The notes beneath the pieces are model-generated. The model searched no databases. It saw only the letters and a program-made list of their open reading frames with translations, and had not been told where the DNA came from. A program made the translations under genes and the position numbers. 64,000 nucleotides of DNA from Xanthomonas arboricola pv. guizotiae (lineage in GTDB: Bacteria; Pseudomonadota; Gammaproteobacteria; Xanthomonadales; Xanthomonadaceae): NCBI RefSeq assembly GCF_002940205.1, contig NZ_MDSK01000015.1:32394-96393 (forward strand). The letters run 5' to 3'. Numbering within the stretch: position 1 is the first letter of the stretch; every line of letters begins with the position of its first letter. This document shows positions 22,361-31,569 of the stretch, piece after piece.

Positions 22361-24862
22361 ATGACCGAGCCTGTCTTCCCCATCGCCCCCCTGTTACCGC
22401 AGATCCGCGACAGCCTGGCCGCCCATCCGCGGCTGGTGCTGGAAGCCCCGCCCGGCGCTGGCAAGACCACCCAGGTACCGCTGGCCTTGCTGGACGCACC
22501 CTGGCTGGCCGGTCGCAAGATCGTGATGCTCGAACCGCGGCGCGTGGCCGCCCGCAGCGCCGCCGTGTTCATGGCGCGCCAGCTGGGCGAGCCGGTCGGC
22601 GAGACGGTGGGCTACCGCATCCGCTTCGAGAACAAGACCTCCGCGCGCACCCGCATCGAGGTCGTCACCGAGGGCATCCTGACCCGGCTGATCCAGGACG
22701 ACCCGATGCTCGAGCACATCGGCGCGCTGCTGTTCGACGAATTCCACGAACGTCATCTGGCCGGCGACCTCGGCCTGGCGCTGGCGCTGGATGTGCAATC
22801 GCAGGTCCGCGAGGACCTGCGCATCGTGGCGATGTCGGCCACGCTGGATGGCGAGCGCCTGGCCGGCTTTCTCGATGCGCCACGGCTAAGCAGCGCCGGG
22901 CGCAGTTTCCCGGTGGAGATTGCGCACTTTCCCGCGCGCCGCGACGAGGCGCTGGAGCCGCAGACCCGGCGCGCGGTGGAACACGCCTTGTCCACCCATC
23001 CAGGCGATGTGCTGGTGTTCCTGCCCGGCCAGCGCGAGATCGCACGCGTGCATAGCGCGCTGCAGGACGTGCTGGACCCAGCGGTACAGGTGCTGCCGCT
23101 GCACGGCGAGCTGGCGGTCGAGGCGCAAAGCCAGGTGCTGCAACCCGACCCGTCAGGGCGCCGCCGCGTGGTGCTGGCGACCAACGTCGCCGAGTCCTCG
23201 GTGACCCTGCCCGGCGTGCGCGTGGTGATCGACAGCGGGCTGGCGCGCGAGCCGCATTACGATCCCAACAGCGGTTTCTCGCGCCTGGACATCACCACCA
23301 TCGCGCAGGCCTCGGCCGACCAGCGCGCCGGCCGCGCCGGGCGTGTGGCCAGCGGCTGGGCCTACCGGCTGTGGCCGCAATCGCAACGGCTGGAACCGCA
23401 GCGGCGCGCGGAGATCACCCAGGTGGAGCTGGCCGGCCTGGCGCTGGAACTGGCCGCCTGGGGCAGCGCCGCGCTGCGCTTCGTCGATACCCCGCCGGCC
23501 GGTGCGCTGGCCGCCGCGCACGAATTGCTGCAGCGGCTGGGCGCGCTCACCGGCAGCGGCGGCATCACCGCGCTGGGCCGGCGCATGCTCGCGCTGGGCA
23601 CCCATCCGCGCCTGGCCGCGATGCTGGCGCAGGCCGGCGATGCGACACGCGTGGCGCTGGCCTGCGACCTGGCCGCCTTGCTGGAAGCGCGCGACCCGCT
23701 GCGTCAGGGCGGCGATGGACTGGCTGCGCGCTGGCGCGCACTGGCCGCATTCCGGCAGGGCCGCAGCGCGCATGATGCCAACCGCGGCGGCCTGGCCGCG
23801 ATCGACAGCGCCGCCAGACAATGGCGCCGCCGGCTGCGCTGCGACAGTGCCCCGCCGGCCAGCGTGGAGGCGCACGCACTCGGCGACCTGCTCTCGCACG
23901 CCTTCCCCGACCGCATTGCCGCACGCCATCCCCACGACCCGTTGCGCTACCTGCTGGCCAACGGCCGCAGCGCCCGCCTATTCGACCACAGCGACCTGCG
24001 CGGCGAACCCTGGCTGGTTGCCAGCGAGTTGCGTTACGAAGCCAAGGACGCGCTGCTGTTACGTGCCGCGCCGGTGGACGAAGGCTATCTGCGCCGCAGC
24101 GTGCCCGAGCGCTTCGTGCAGCAGGATCTGGTGCAGTGGGACGCGGACAAGCGCGCCCTGGTCGCGCGTCGGCAATCCAGCTTCGACCGCATCGTGCTCG
24201 ACAGCCGCCCGGCCGGCCGCGTCGATCCGGCGCAAGCCGCCGGTGCGCTGACCGAGGCGGTGCGGCAGCTCGGCCTGGATGCCTTGCCGTGGACCGACGG
24301 CCTTCGCCAATGGCGGGCCCGCCTGCAGTCGTTGCGTGCCTGGATGCCCGAGCTTGCACTGCCCGATCTGTCCGACGCCGCGTTGCTGGAGACACTGGAC
24401 ACTTGGCTGCGCCCGGCCTTCGCTGGCAAGACCCGCCTGGATGCGCTGGACGAGGCCAATCTGGGCGAGGCGCTCAAGGCCGCCCTGCCGTGGGACCGCC
24501 GCCAGCTGATCGACCGCCATGCGCCCACCCGCATCAGCGTGCCCTCGGGCATGGAGCGGCAGATCGTTTACGCCCTCGACCACGCCGGGCAACCGTTGCC
24601 GCCGGTGCTGGCGGTCAAGCTGCAGGAACTGTTCGGCCTGGCCGAAACCCCGCGCATCGCCGACGGCCGCATCCCGCTGACCCTGCATCTGCTCTCGCCC
24701 GGCGGACGCCCGTTGCAGGTGACGCAGGATCTGAGGAGTTTCTGGGTCACCACGTATCCGGATGTCAGGAAGGAGATGAAGGGGCGGTATCCCAGACATC
24801 CGTGGCCGGACGATCCATGGACCGCGACTGCAACGCATCGGGCAAAACCGCGCGGCACCTGA
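22361..24862 (+). CDS. hrpB: ATP-dependent RNA helicase HrpB
   Basis: 833 residues, usual HrpB length. DEAH-box helicase motifs: 'APPGAGKTTQVPLAL' (motif I), 'LEPRRVAARSAA' (Ia), 'FDEFHERHL' (DEFH, motif II), 'AMSATLDGERL' (III), 'VLATNVAESSVTLPGVR' (V), and 'DQRAGRAGRVASGWAYRLWP' (VI). The C-terminal HrpB-specific domain ('DRHAPTRISVPSGMERQIVY') is present. ATG at 22361 was chosen because it places MTEPVFPIAPLLPQI at the N-terminus; an upstream in-frame extension is not family-like. The name is unrelated to hrp type III secretion genes. A repeat begins eight bases after the stop. Confidence 0.95.
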   Translation: MTEPVFPIAPLLPQIRDSLAAHPRLVLEAPPGAGKTTQVPLALLDAPWLAGRKIVMLEPRRVAARSAAVFMARQLGEPVGETVGYRIRFENKTSARTRIEVVTEGILTRLIQDDPMLEHIGALLFDEFHERHLAGDLGLALALDVQSQVREDLRIVAMSATLDGERLAGFLDAPRLSSAGRSFPVEIAHFPARRDEALEPQTRRAVEHALSTHPGDVLVFLPGQREIARVHSALQDVLDPAVQVLPLHGELAVEAQSQVLQPDPSGRRRVVLATNVAESSVTLPGVRVVIDSGLAREPHYDPNSGFSRLDITTIAQASADQRAGRAGRVASGWAYRLWPQSQRLEPQRRAEITQVELAGLALELAAWGSAALRFVDTPPAGALAAAHELLQRLGALTGSGGITALGRRMLALGTHPRLAAMLAQAGDATRVALACDLAALLEARDPLRQGGDGLAARWRALAAFRQGRSAHDANRGGLAAIDSAARQWRRRLRCDSAPPASVEAHALGDLLSHAFPDRIAARHPHDPLRYLLANGRSARLFDHSDLRGEPWLVASELRYEAKDALLLRAAPVDEGYLRRSVPERFVQQDLVQWDADKRALVARRQSSFDRIVLDSRPAGRVDPAQAAGALTEAVRQLGLDALPWTDGLRQWRARLQSLRAWMPELALPDLSDAALLETLDTWLRPAFAGKTRLDALDEANLGEALKAALPWDRRQLIDRHAPTRISVPSGMERQIVYALDHAGQPLPPVLAVKLQELFGLAETPRIADGRIPLTLHLLSPGGRPLQVTQDLRSFWVTTYPDVRKEMKGRYPRHPWPDDPWTATATHRAKPRGT

Positions 24863-25188
24863 TATGAGCCTCTCTCCCCTCGGGAGAGGGGTTGGGGTGA
24901 GGGTACGGTGCCAAGCCCTCGCGCTGCTCAAGCGCAGGTGGCTTCGGCCGTACCCTCATCCGCCCCTGCGGGGCACCTTCTCCCGGCGGGAGAAGGGAAA
25001 TCAACGTCGACACCGGCCAGGGCAGGCTTCTGCCGCATCAGGTAGATACCGGATCCAGGTAAGCACCGATCACAACGTCACCCCGCACTACTTAACCGCA
25101 ACCCAAACACGCCCTAGCACCGCTAACACCGTCTATACGCAGCAGCCCACACACTGCGGCCCACGTACTCAGAAAGGAAACGCCTCCC
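24863..25188. other. 326-bp intergenic region
   Basis: Mostly taken up by repeat copy D; the remaining ~190 bp, relatively AT-rich for this genome, probably hold the promoter of the small membrane protein at 25189. Confidence 0.6.
24870..24998. repeat. Intergenic repeat, copy D (best preserved)
   Basis: Starts with the hairpin CTCTCCCCTCGGGAGAGGGG, then TTGGGGTGAGGGTACGG, a variable centre, CCGTACCCTCATCCGCCCCT, and ends in the hairpin CTTCTCCCGGCGGGAGAAG. The inner GGGTACGG...CCGTACCC forms a further long-range inverted repeat. Other copies: 1739-1884, 8222-8268 (partial), 15124-15239. Confidence 0.8.
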
Positions 25189-25620
25189 ATGAGCAAGCTG
25201 ACTGTGATCACCGAACGCGCCCTGGAGCGTGCCCTGGAACTGGCTGGCAATGCGGGCGACCATCTGCGTCACGCCGCCTCCAACGCTAGCGATCAGGCCC
25301 GTCATGCAGGCAGCAGCCTGCGTCATTTCGGTCCAGGCGCCAGCGAATGGCTGAAGACCGGTGCTGCCCTGGGTGCCGTGCGCACCGGCGGCAAGGTGGT
25401 CGGCAAAGTGGTCAAGCGCAACCCGGCGGTCACCGTGGCCGCTGCTGTCGCCGGCCTGGGCCTGATCGGTTATGCCGTGTATCGCAAGCGTCAGCGCGAT
25501 CAGCAGGTGCTCGGCAGCAACGTGCACCGTCTGGACCGCGAAAATGCCGGCAACGCCAGCGCTCGTCGCGCCGCCTACCAGCGTCGCGGTGCAGTGACTC
25601 CGAGCGACGGCATCGAGTAA
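25189..25620 (+). CDS. Small hypothetical membrane protein
   Basis: 143 residues with a clear ribosome site (AGAAAGGAAACGCC upstream). Residues 1-75 form an Ala/His-rich amphipathic helical segment ('ERALERALELAGNAGDHLRH'), followed by one transmembrane segment at ~84-100 ('AVTVAAAVAGLGLIGYAVY') and a basic tail. I do not recognise a family. The architecture is like ElaB/YqjD-type stress proteins (helical N-part, single C-proximal TM) but the sequence match is not evident. A strong terminator follows. Confidence 0.8.
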   Translation: MSKLTVITERALERALELAGNAGDHLRHAASNASDQARHAGSSLRHFGPGASEWLKTGAALGAVRTGGKVVGKVVKRNPAVTVAAAVAGLGLIGYAVYRKRQRDQQVLGSNVHRLDRENAGNASARRAAYQRRGAVTPSDGIE

Positions 25621-25645
25621 GCCGTCGTTCCAGGCACAAAACATG

Positions 25646-25678
25646 ACGCCACGGCCCTGCGCCGTGGCGTTTTTGTTT
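25646..25678 (+). terminator. Rho-independent terminator
   Basis: ACGCCACGGC pairs with GCCGTGGCGT (perfect 10-bp stem, loop CCTGC), followed by TTTTGTTT. It ends the 25189-25620 transcript. Confidence 0.9.
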
Positions 25679-26021
25679 GTGGACCACGATTGATGCCACC
25701 GTTAAATCGCCAAGTCATCGATACCCACTCGCGTGGTCGAAGAATGCGGCACTACATGTGCAGGTCCGCGGCGATTAACGATCGCGTGTGATCGCGTTGC
25801 TTGCCCATAGCCGCGCGCTTGTCATTACCGCGCTTGGCCTGACCCGCGCCGTATTGCCGCATCGCAGGGTGGATCGGCCACGCAGGCATGCAACCGTTGC
25901 ATCTGTGCTCGCGTTACCAATCCTGCTGCTCATGCCGCATGAGCGGCTCTGTAAGCAGCGCCGTCCAAAATGCATCGAGCTCAGCGCCGCGTGCGGTGCA
26001 GCGACCGCTGTACCGGATGCA
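25679..26021. other. 343-bp intergenic region
   Basis: Between the terminator and the 3' end of rluE. No protein-like frame, no further terminator identified. Confidence 0.5.
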
Positions 26022-26600
26022 TCAGGCTCCGCGTCGCGTCCTACTTGGACGCGCGCCGCGCGTTTGTTCGATGCGCCACTGGCCCGGCGCGAGCGCATCC
26101 AGGGTCCAGTCGCCGATCGCCACGCGGATCAGACGCAAGGTCGGAAGGCCCACCGAGGCGGTCATGCGCCGCACCTGACGATTACGGCCTTCGGTGATCT
26201 GCAGCTCCAGCCAGGCATCGGGCACCGTCTTGCGCACGCGCACCGGCGGATCGCGCGGCCACAGCTGCGGTGCCGGATCGAGCCTGCGCACTTCGGCCGG
26301 GCGGGTCGGGCCGTCGTTGAGCAGCACGCCATCGCGCAAGGCCTGCAGTTGCGCAGGCTCCGGGTCGCCTTCCACCTGCACCCAGTAAGTCTTGGGTTGC
26401 TTGTGGCGCGGGTCGGTCAAGCGATGCGCCAGTGCACCATCGTCGGTCAGCAGCAACAGGCCTTCGCTGTCGTGATCCAGGCGACCGGCCGCATAGACGT
26501 CGGCCGACAGGCCGAATTCGGCCAGCGTGCGTTTGGGCGGCTGCGAGCGGTCGCTGAATTGCGACAGCACGCCATAGGGTTTGTTCAACAACACCAACAT
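26022..26600 (-). CDS. rluE: 23S rRNA pseudouridine synthase RluE
   Basis: 192 residues from the chosen start. RsuA/RluE family motifs: 'LLNKPYGVLSQFSDR', 'VYAAGRLDHDSEGLLLLT' with catalytic Asp, 'KTYWVQVEGDP', 'NDGPTRPAEVR', 'LWPRDPPVRVRK' and 'EGRNRQVRRMTASVGLPTLR' (RNA-contact segment). All match E. coli RluE (pseudouridine 2457). The start at 26600 gives MLVLLNKPYG; longer in-frame starts exist upstream, e.g. adding 17 basic residues, and RluE of E. coli also has a basic N-terminal extension, so the true start is uncertain. Confidence 0.9.
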   Translation of the reverse strand: MLVLLNKPYGVLSQFSDRSQPPKRTLAEFGLSADVYAAGRLDHDSEGLLLLTDDGALAHRLTDPRHKQPKTYWVQVEGDPEPAQLQALRDGVLLNDGPTRPAEVRRLDPAPQLWPRDPPVRVRKTVPDAWLELQITEGRNRQVRRMTASVGLPTLRLIRVAIGDWTLDALAPGQWRIEQTRGARPSRTRRGA

Positions 26601-26958
26601 GCCAATCCTGTTGCGCAAGGTCGTTGCCGGCCACGCGCGTGGCGCGTGGGTCATGCACCGGGTTGAAGAGGTCGCGCCACCGGCGGCAGGCGATGTGCTG
26701 CTGCATGCAACCGCGTTGCACGCTGACGCAGCCGGCATCGCTACCCGGGGCGGTTGTGCATCAGTGGCCTGACGCATGCAAACCAGCGCAGCGTTGGTCC
26801 AACTGGCCGTCGTTGCGCCGTCCGCGCCGTCCTTACGGTCGTGCAGCCGATTGCGCAGTCATCGCATGCCGCGCGTCAGGCCAGCATCGACGCACCGTAG
26901 CGGGCAGCGCCCAAGACCTGCATGCCGACGCGCGGTGCGTCGGCATGCTGGCCGCGTC
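26601..26958. other. 358-bp intergenic region
   Basis: Between the rluE start and the stop of the methyltransferase gene (both minus strand). Contains the hairpin at 26920-26948 and the rluE promoter; no gene seen. Confidence 0.5.
26920..26948 (-). terminator. Strong hairpin downstream of the methyltransferase gene
   Basis: GCATGCCGACGC and GCGTCGGCATGC form a perfect 12-bp stem around GCGGT, 10 bases past the methyltransferase stop. No T tract follows on the minus strand, so it may act in mRNA stability or as a Rho-associated 3' end. Confidence 0.45.
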
Positions 26959-27813
26959 TCACTGCTTGACGAACTTCAAGGTCATGCGGTCGCTCTCGCC
27001 GATCGCCTTGTACTTGGCATCGTCGGCCTTGTCGTGGTTGTTGCTCGGCGGCAGGGTCCACACGCCACCGGCATAGTCCTTGGTGTCGCGCGGATTGGCG
27101 TTGACCTCGCTCTTGCCGGCGAGCTTGAATCCGGCCGCTTCGGCCATCGCGATCAACTGCGCCTGGCCGACATAGCCGCTCTTGTCGTCGGCCGGCACGT
27201 CGGCCTTGGCACGGTGCTCGACCACGCCGAGCACGCCGCCGGGCTTGAGCACCTTGTAGAAGCCGGCAAACATCGCCTCGGCATTGCCGGCCATGCGCCA
27301 GTTGTGCACGTTGCGGAAGGTCAGCACCAGATCGGCAGAGTTGTCCACGCCGAACGACGGCGTCTTGGGCACATAGGAAACGAACGACGGTTTGCCGTAC
27401 ACCTCCGGCTTTGCGGCGAACTTCTTCTCCAGCTCGTCGCGCCCACGTTGTGCCGAATCGCGGCCGCGCCCCTCCGGCACCGCCGCCGGGTCGACCACCG
27501 CGGCCACGTACTTGCCCTTGTCGCGCAGGTACGGCGCCAGGATTTCCGAGTACCAGCCGCCGCCCGGGGTGATTTCGATGACGGTCTGGGTCGGCTTGAT
27601 GCCGAAGAACGCCAGCGTCTGGCCGGGATGACGATAGACGTCGCGCTGCACGTAGACGCGATCGCGCCAGTTGCCGTCGATGGCTTTTTGCAGCGCCGCA
27701 TCGGGCGCCGGCAAGCTGGCGCTATCGGCCGGTTTGATTGCCATTGCCAGTGGCGCGCTCATCGCCACTGCCATCCCCACCACACATGCACACACCAGCT
27801 TGTTGCGGATCAT
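26959..27813 (-). CDS. Exported class I SAM-dependent methyltransferase-like protein
   Basis: 284 residues with a signal peptide (MIRNKLVCACVVGMAVAMSA, cleavage near PLAMA). The mature part has a Rossmann methyltransferase core: 'TVIEITPGGGWYSEILAPYL' (SAM motif I), 'LVLTFRNVHNW' and 'VLKPGGVLGVVEHRA' (motif III-like). Periplasmic proteins of this kind occur in proteobacteria, with no known substrate; a SAM source outside the cytoplasm is unclear. Start at 27813 is chosen to begin at the signal peptide. Confidence 0.82.
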   Translation of the reverse strand: MIRNKLVCACVVGMAVAMSAPLAMAIKPADSASLPAPDAALQKAIDGNWRDRVYVQRDVYRHPGQTLAFFGIKPTQTVIEITPGGGWYSEILAPYLRDKGKYVAAVVDPAAVPEGRGRDSAQRGRDELEKKFAAKPEVYGKPSFVSYVPKTPSFGVDNSADLVLTFRNVHNWRMAGNAEAMFAGFYKVLKPGGVLGVVEHRAKADVPADDKSGYVGQAQLIAMAEAAGFKLAGKSEVNANPRDTKDYAGGVWTLPPSNNHDKADDAKYKAIGESDRMTLKFVKQ

Positions 27814-28045
27814 CGCAGCGCCCTTTGCGGGAAAAAGTAGCGCGAGCCTAGCATGCGGCCCGAAGCCTGCCATGTGCACGGATCCGTGCGCCGCATGACG
27901 CGCCGCACCAGGCGCGGCGGGCGACATGTTCAGACGACGTGAGTCGATGAGGGCGATCTGCGGAACGCTGAATCCACGCAGGTGTCACACGCAACATCGG
28001 CACGCATGACTATCCTGTCGGCAGTTCGAATCAGGAGCAACCGTG

Positions 28046-29017
28046 ATGACCCACTCCCGCGCGCTAGGCCGCTCCGGCCTGCAGGTTCAACCGATCGTGT
28101 TCGGTGGCAATGTGTTTGGTTGGAGCGCCGACGAGGCGACCTCGTTCGCGTTGCTAGATGCCTTCGTCGATGCCGGCTTCAACCTGATCGACACCGCCGA
28201 TGCGTACTCCGGCTGGGTGCCGGGCAATCGCGGTGGCGAGTCGGAAACCATCATCGGGCGCTGGCTCGCACGCAGCGGCAAGCGCGACAAGGTGCTGATC
28301 GCCACCAAGGTGGCCAAATGGAGCGAGCATCCGGGCCTGTCGCCGGAGAACATCGCCGCCGCGGTGGAGGATTCGCTCACCCGCCTGCAGACCGATGTGA
28401 TCGATCTGTACCAGGCGCACGAAGACGACGAATCGATTCCGCTGGAAGCCACGCTGGCCGCGTTCGGCCGCTTGATCGAACAGGGCAAGGTGCGCGCGAT
28501 CGGCGCGTCCAACTACAGCGCCGCACGCCTGCGCGATGCCCTGGATATCTCCGAGCAGTACACGCTGCCGCGTTACGAAAGCCTGCAACCGGAATACAAC
28601 CTCTACGACCGCGCCGGCTATGAGGCCGAGCTGGAGCCGCTGGTGCGCGAACGCGAACTCGGCGTGATCAGCTATTACTCGCTGGCCAGCGGTTTTCTGA
28701 CCGGCAAATACCGCAGCGCCGACGACGCCGGCAAGAGCAGCGCGCGCGGTGCCTCGGTGGTCAAGCAATACGTCAATCCGCGCGGCCTGCGCATCCTGCA
28801 GGCGCTAGACGATCTGGCGGCCACCCACCGCGCCACGCCGGCACAGATCGCACTGGCCCGGTTGATCGCCCGCCCGGGCCTGACCGCACCGATCGTCAGC
28901 GCCACCAGCGTGACCCAGTTGCACGATGTGCTGGCCGCCGCGCAGCTGTCGCTGAGCGCCGATCAGATTGCACAGCTCGATGCCGCAAGCGCCCCCGAGC
29001 CGGCCGACGCCGCCTGA
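28046..29017 (+). CDS. Aldo/keto reductase
   Basis: 323 residues. The AKR catalytic tetrad is visible: Asp and Tyr in 'NLIDTADAYSGW', Lys in 'VLIATKVAKW' and His in 'DLYQAHEDD'. NADPH-binding C-terminal text 'TAPIVSATSVTQLHDVLAA' is present. The closest look is the YajO/IolS-like group. ATG 28046 is preceded by AGGAG at good spacing; GTG at 28043 is the alternative. Function is general carbonyl reduction; the physiological substrate cannot be read from sequence. Upstream and divergent is the methyltransferase gene. Confidence 0.88.
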   Translation: MTHSRALGRSGLQVQPIVFGGNVFGWSADEATSFALLDAFVDAGFNLIDTADAYSGWVPGNRGGESETIIGRWLARSGKRDKVLIATKVAKWSEHPGLSPENIAAAVEDSLTRLQTDVIDLYQAHEDDESIPLEATLAAFGRLIEQGKVRAIGASNYSAARLRDALDISEQYTLPRYESLQPEYNLYDRAGYEAELEPLVRERELGVISYYSLASGFLTGKYRSADDAGKSSARGASVVKQYVNPRGLRILQALDDLAATHRATPAQIALARLIARPGLTAPIVSATSVTQLHDVLAAAQLSLSADQIAQLDAASAPEPADAA

Positions 29018-29133
29018 CGCATCGGCTTGCGCCGCATACGTAGTCGACCACGCGTGTCTTTCCGCGCGCAGCCGCCATTGCGGCTGCGCTCCCCCGGTCG
29101 CGTACGCGCGGCCCTTTCCGCAAGGAATCCCCC

Positions 29134-30165
29134 ATGACATCAATCACCAATCGCCGCATCGTGCTGGCCTCACGCCCGCTCGGCGAGCCGAGCGCCGACA
29201 ACTTCCGCAGTGAAGACGTCGCCTTGCCGCCCACCGGGCACGACCAGATCCTGGTGCGCAACCGCTTCCTGTCGCTGGACCCGTACATGCGCGGACGCAT
29301 GGACGCAGGCCCGTCCTACGCCGCACCGGTGGAGATCGACGCGGTGATGGAAGGCGGCACCGTCGGCGAAGTGCTCGAGTCGCACCATGCCGGCTATCAG
29401 CCAGGCGACCTGCTGGTACTGCCCGGCGGTTGGCAGAGCCATAGCCTGCTCACGCCCACCGCGCCGTTGCGCAAGCTGCCCAAGGACGATGCCCTGCCGC
29501 TCAGCACCGCGCTCGGCGTGTACGGCATGCCCGGCTTCACCGCCTACGCCGGCCTGCACGAAATCGGCAGGCCGCAGGCCGGCGAAACCCTGGTGGTGGC
29601 GGCAGCCAGCGGGCCGGTCGGCGCCACCGTGGCCCAGCTGGCGCGTCTGCAGGGATTGCGCGTGGTGGCCATCGCCGGGGGCGAGGAAAAGGTGCGCTAC
29701 CTGCGCGAGGTGCTGCGCGTGGATGTGGCGCTGGACCATCGCGCCGACGACTTTGCCGAGCAGCTGCGCGTGGCCACCCCGGACGGGATCGACGTCTATT
29801 TCGAGAACGTCGGTGGCAAGGTGTTCGACGCGGTATTGCCGCAATTGAACGACTTTGCACGCATCCCGGTGTGCGGCGTGATCGCCACCTACAACAGCCG
29901 CGGCCAGGCCTTGCCCGGGCCGGATCGCCTGCCGGAGTTCATGGGCCAGGTGCTGCGCAAGCGGCTGACCGTGCGCGGCTTCATCCAGCACGATTTCATC
30001 CGCCTGATGCCCGCCTTCCTGCGCGAGATGGGCCAGTGGCTGCGCGACGGCCAGATCCAGTACCGCGAACACGTCCTGCACGGCCTGGACAGCGCCCCGC
30101 AGGGCCTGATCAGCCTGCTGCGCGGCGAGAACTTCGGCAAGGCCGTGGTCGCACTGGACCAGTAG
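29134..30165 (+). CDS. Zinc-independent NADPH-dependent oxidoreductase (CurA-like MDR family)
   Basis: 343 residues. Features of the leukotriene B4 dehydrogenase/curcumin reductase group: 'NRFLSLDPYMRGRM', 'LGVYGMPGFTAYAGL', 'VVAAASGPVGATVAQLARLQ' (nucleotide-binding loop), 'VDVYFENVGG'-type motif ('GIDVYFENVGGKVFDAV') and 'CGVIATYN'. It reduces alkenal/alkenone double bonds. No zinc ligands are seen, as is normal here. It lies between two aldo/keto reductases with good ribosome sites on each. Confidence 0.88.
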   Translation: MTSITNRRIVLASRPLGEPSADNFRSEDVALPPTGHDQILVRNRFLSLDPYMRGRMDAGPSYAAPVEIDAVMEGGTVGEVLESHHAGYQPGDLLVLPGGWQSHSLLTPTAPLRKLPKDDALPLSTALGVYGMPGFTAYAGLHEIGRPQAGETLVVAAASGPVGATVAQLARLQGLRVVAIAGGEEKVRYLREVLRVDVALDHRADDFAEQLRVATPDGIDVYFENVGGKVFDAVLPQLNDFARIPVCGVIATYNSRGQALPGPDRLPEFMGQVLRKRLTVRGFIQHDFIRLMPAFLREMGQWLRDGQIQYREHVLHGLDSAPQGLISLLRGENFGKAVVALDQ

Positions 30166-30249
30166 CTCACAGCGCCCCGCACGACATCAGCTGTTGCGAC
30201 TCACGACTCCCCATTCCCGATTCCCCATTCCGATGACCAAAGGAACACA

Positions 30250-31053
30250 ATGACAGTCCCCGCATTCGGCCTCGACACCTTCCGTCTCAAGGGCCAGGTC
30301 GTCATCGACTCGGTACGCAATGCACTGGAGTTGGGCTACCGCGCCGTCGATACCGCGCAGATCTATGACAACGAAGAACAGGTCGGCCAGGCCATTGCCG
30401 CATCCGGTCTGCCGCGCGATCAGCTGTATCTGACCACCAAGATCTGGGTCGACAAGTTCGACCGCAACGCCTTGTTGCCCAGCCTGCAGGAAAGCCTGCG
30501 CAAACTGGGCACCGACGACGTCGACCTGACCCTGATCCACTGGCCTTCGCCCAAGGATCAGGTGCCGATGCGCGACTATCTGGAAGCCTTGAACGAGGCC
30601 CGGCAGCAGGGCCTGACCCGCGCGATCGGCGTCTCCAACTTCACCATCGCATTGATCAAGCAGGCCATCGAGATCCTGGGCGCCGAGGCCATCGCCACCA
30701 ATCAGATCGAAGTGCATCCCTACCTGCAGAACCGCAGCCTGATCGCGTTCCTGCGCGAGCAAGGCATCCATGTCACCTCGTACATGACGCTGGCGGTGGG
30801 CGAGGTGCTGAAGGACCCGGTGATCCAGGCGATCGCCGCACGCCACGACGCCACCCCGGCGCAGGTCACCCTGGCCTGGGCACTGCAGCAGGGCTATTCG
30901 GTGATTCCGTCCTCGACCAAGCGTGACAATCTGGAGAGCAATCTCAAGGCGCAGACGCTGCGCTTGAGCGAGCAGGACATGGCCGAGATCGCCGCACTGG
31001 ACCGCGGGCAGCGGCTGGCCAACCCGAAGGCCATCGCACCCGACTGGGATTGA
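30250..31053 (+). CDS. dkgB: 2,5-didehydrogluconate reductase B (DkgB), aldo/keto reductase
   Basis: 267 residues, the DkgB length. Near-identical segments to E. coli DkgB: 'IPAFGLGTFRLK'-like start ('[20 protein letters not shown]'), '[20 protein letters not shown]', '[11 protein letters not shown]', '[20 protein letters not shown]', 'EVHPYLQNR' and '[20 protein letters not shown]'. Tetrad Asp, Tyr, Lys ('TTKIW') and His ('LIHW') are present. It reduces 2,5-diketo-gluconate and methylglyoxal. Position 7 of the usual 'FGLGTF' is Asp rather than Gly. A short ATTCCCGATTCCCC repeat lies just upstream (30208-30230). Confidence 0.93.
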   Translation: MTVPAFGLDTFRLKGQVVIDSVRNALELGYRAVDTAQIYDNEEQVGQAIAASGLPRDQLYLTTKIWVDKFDRNALLPSLQESLRKLGTDDVDLTLIHWPSPKDQVPMRDYLEALNEARQQGLTRAIGVSNFTIALIKQAIEILGAEAIATNQIEVHPYLQNRSLIAFLREQGIHVTSYMTLAVGEVLKDPVIQAIAARHDATPAQVTLAWALQQGYSVIPSSTKRDNLESNLKAQTLRLSEQDMAEIAALDRGQRLANPKAIAPDWD

Positions 31054-31196
31054 GGTCCCGGCTGCCACGGGTCGGCGCTGTCCGGCCCGTGGCACCACCA
31101 CCGTGACGACCGCTCGTCGTCGCGTGCTGGTTGCATGCGGCAGGCGCTGCTACGGTGCCGGGCACAGGGGGTAGTCTCGGCAACGGAGTCCTACCC

Positions 31197-31499
31197 ATGC
31201 ACAGCGCATCCGTCTTGACCCGCCGCAGCGTCGATCTCGACACCGAGATCGCCTACTGGCGCGGTGTCCACGCCGAAGGCCATCTGGGTGGCTACGCCTT
31301 CGCCGATTATGCCCGGCTACTCACGCTCGGCTACGACATCTATCTGGCCTATCCGCGCGCGACCGAGGCGCAGCTGTATCGCGTGCTGCAGGACGGCTAT
31401 TACCACTATCGACCGCTGCTGTCGGTGCCCTGGGACCAGGCGCGCTGGATCGTGCGGCATGCCTGGCGGCATCTGGAAGAGGCCGCCGTCCGGCATTGA
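31197..31499 (+). CDS. Hypothetical protein
   Basis: 100 residues, Tyr/Trp/His-rich: 'EIAYWRGVHAEGHLGGYAFA', 'DYARLLTLGYDIYLAYPRAT', 'DGYYHYRPLLSVPWDQARWI'. Well preceded by GGAG at 31185 or so. Soluble, no signal peptide. The composition suggests a compact folded protein conserved in Xanthomonas, but I recognise no family. Confidence 0.7.
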   Translation: MHSASVLTRRSVDLDTEIAYWRGVHAEGHLGGYAFADYARLLTLGYDIYLAYPRATEAQLYRVLQDGYYHYRPLLSVPWDQARWIVRHAWRHLEEAAVRH

Positions 31500-31569
31500 A
31501 GCAGGCCTCTGACATGAAGCCAACGCTCGGACGGCAGCACAGCCCGTGCGGCCGCGCAGCGCGGTCAGC

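Noticed and set aside
22361-24862. Type III secretion gene hrpB
   Set aside because: The protein is the DEAH helicase HrpB; the shared name is coincidental.
1739-25000. Insertion sequences at the dispersed repeats
   Set aside because: Copies are under 150 bp, carry no transposase and have no target duplications that I could see.
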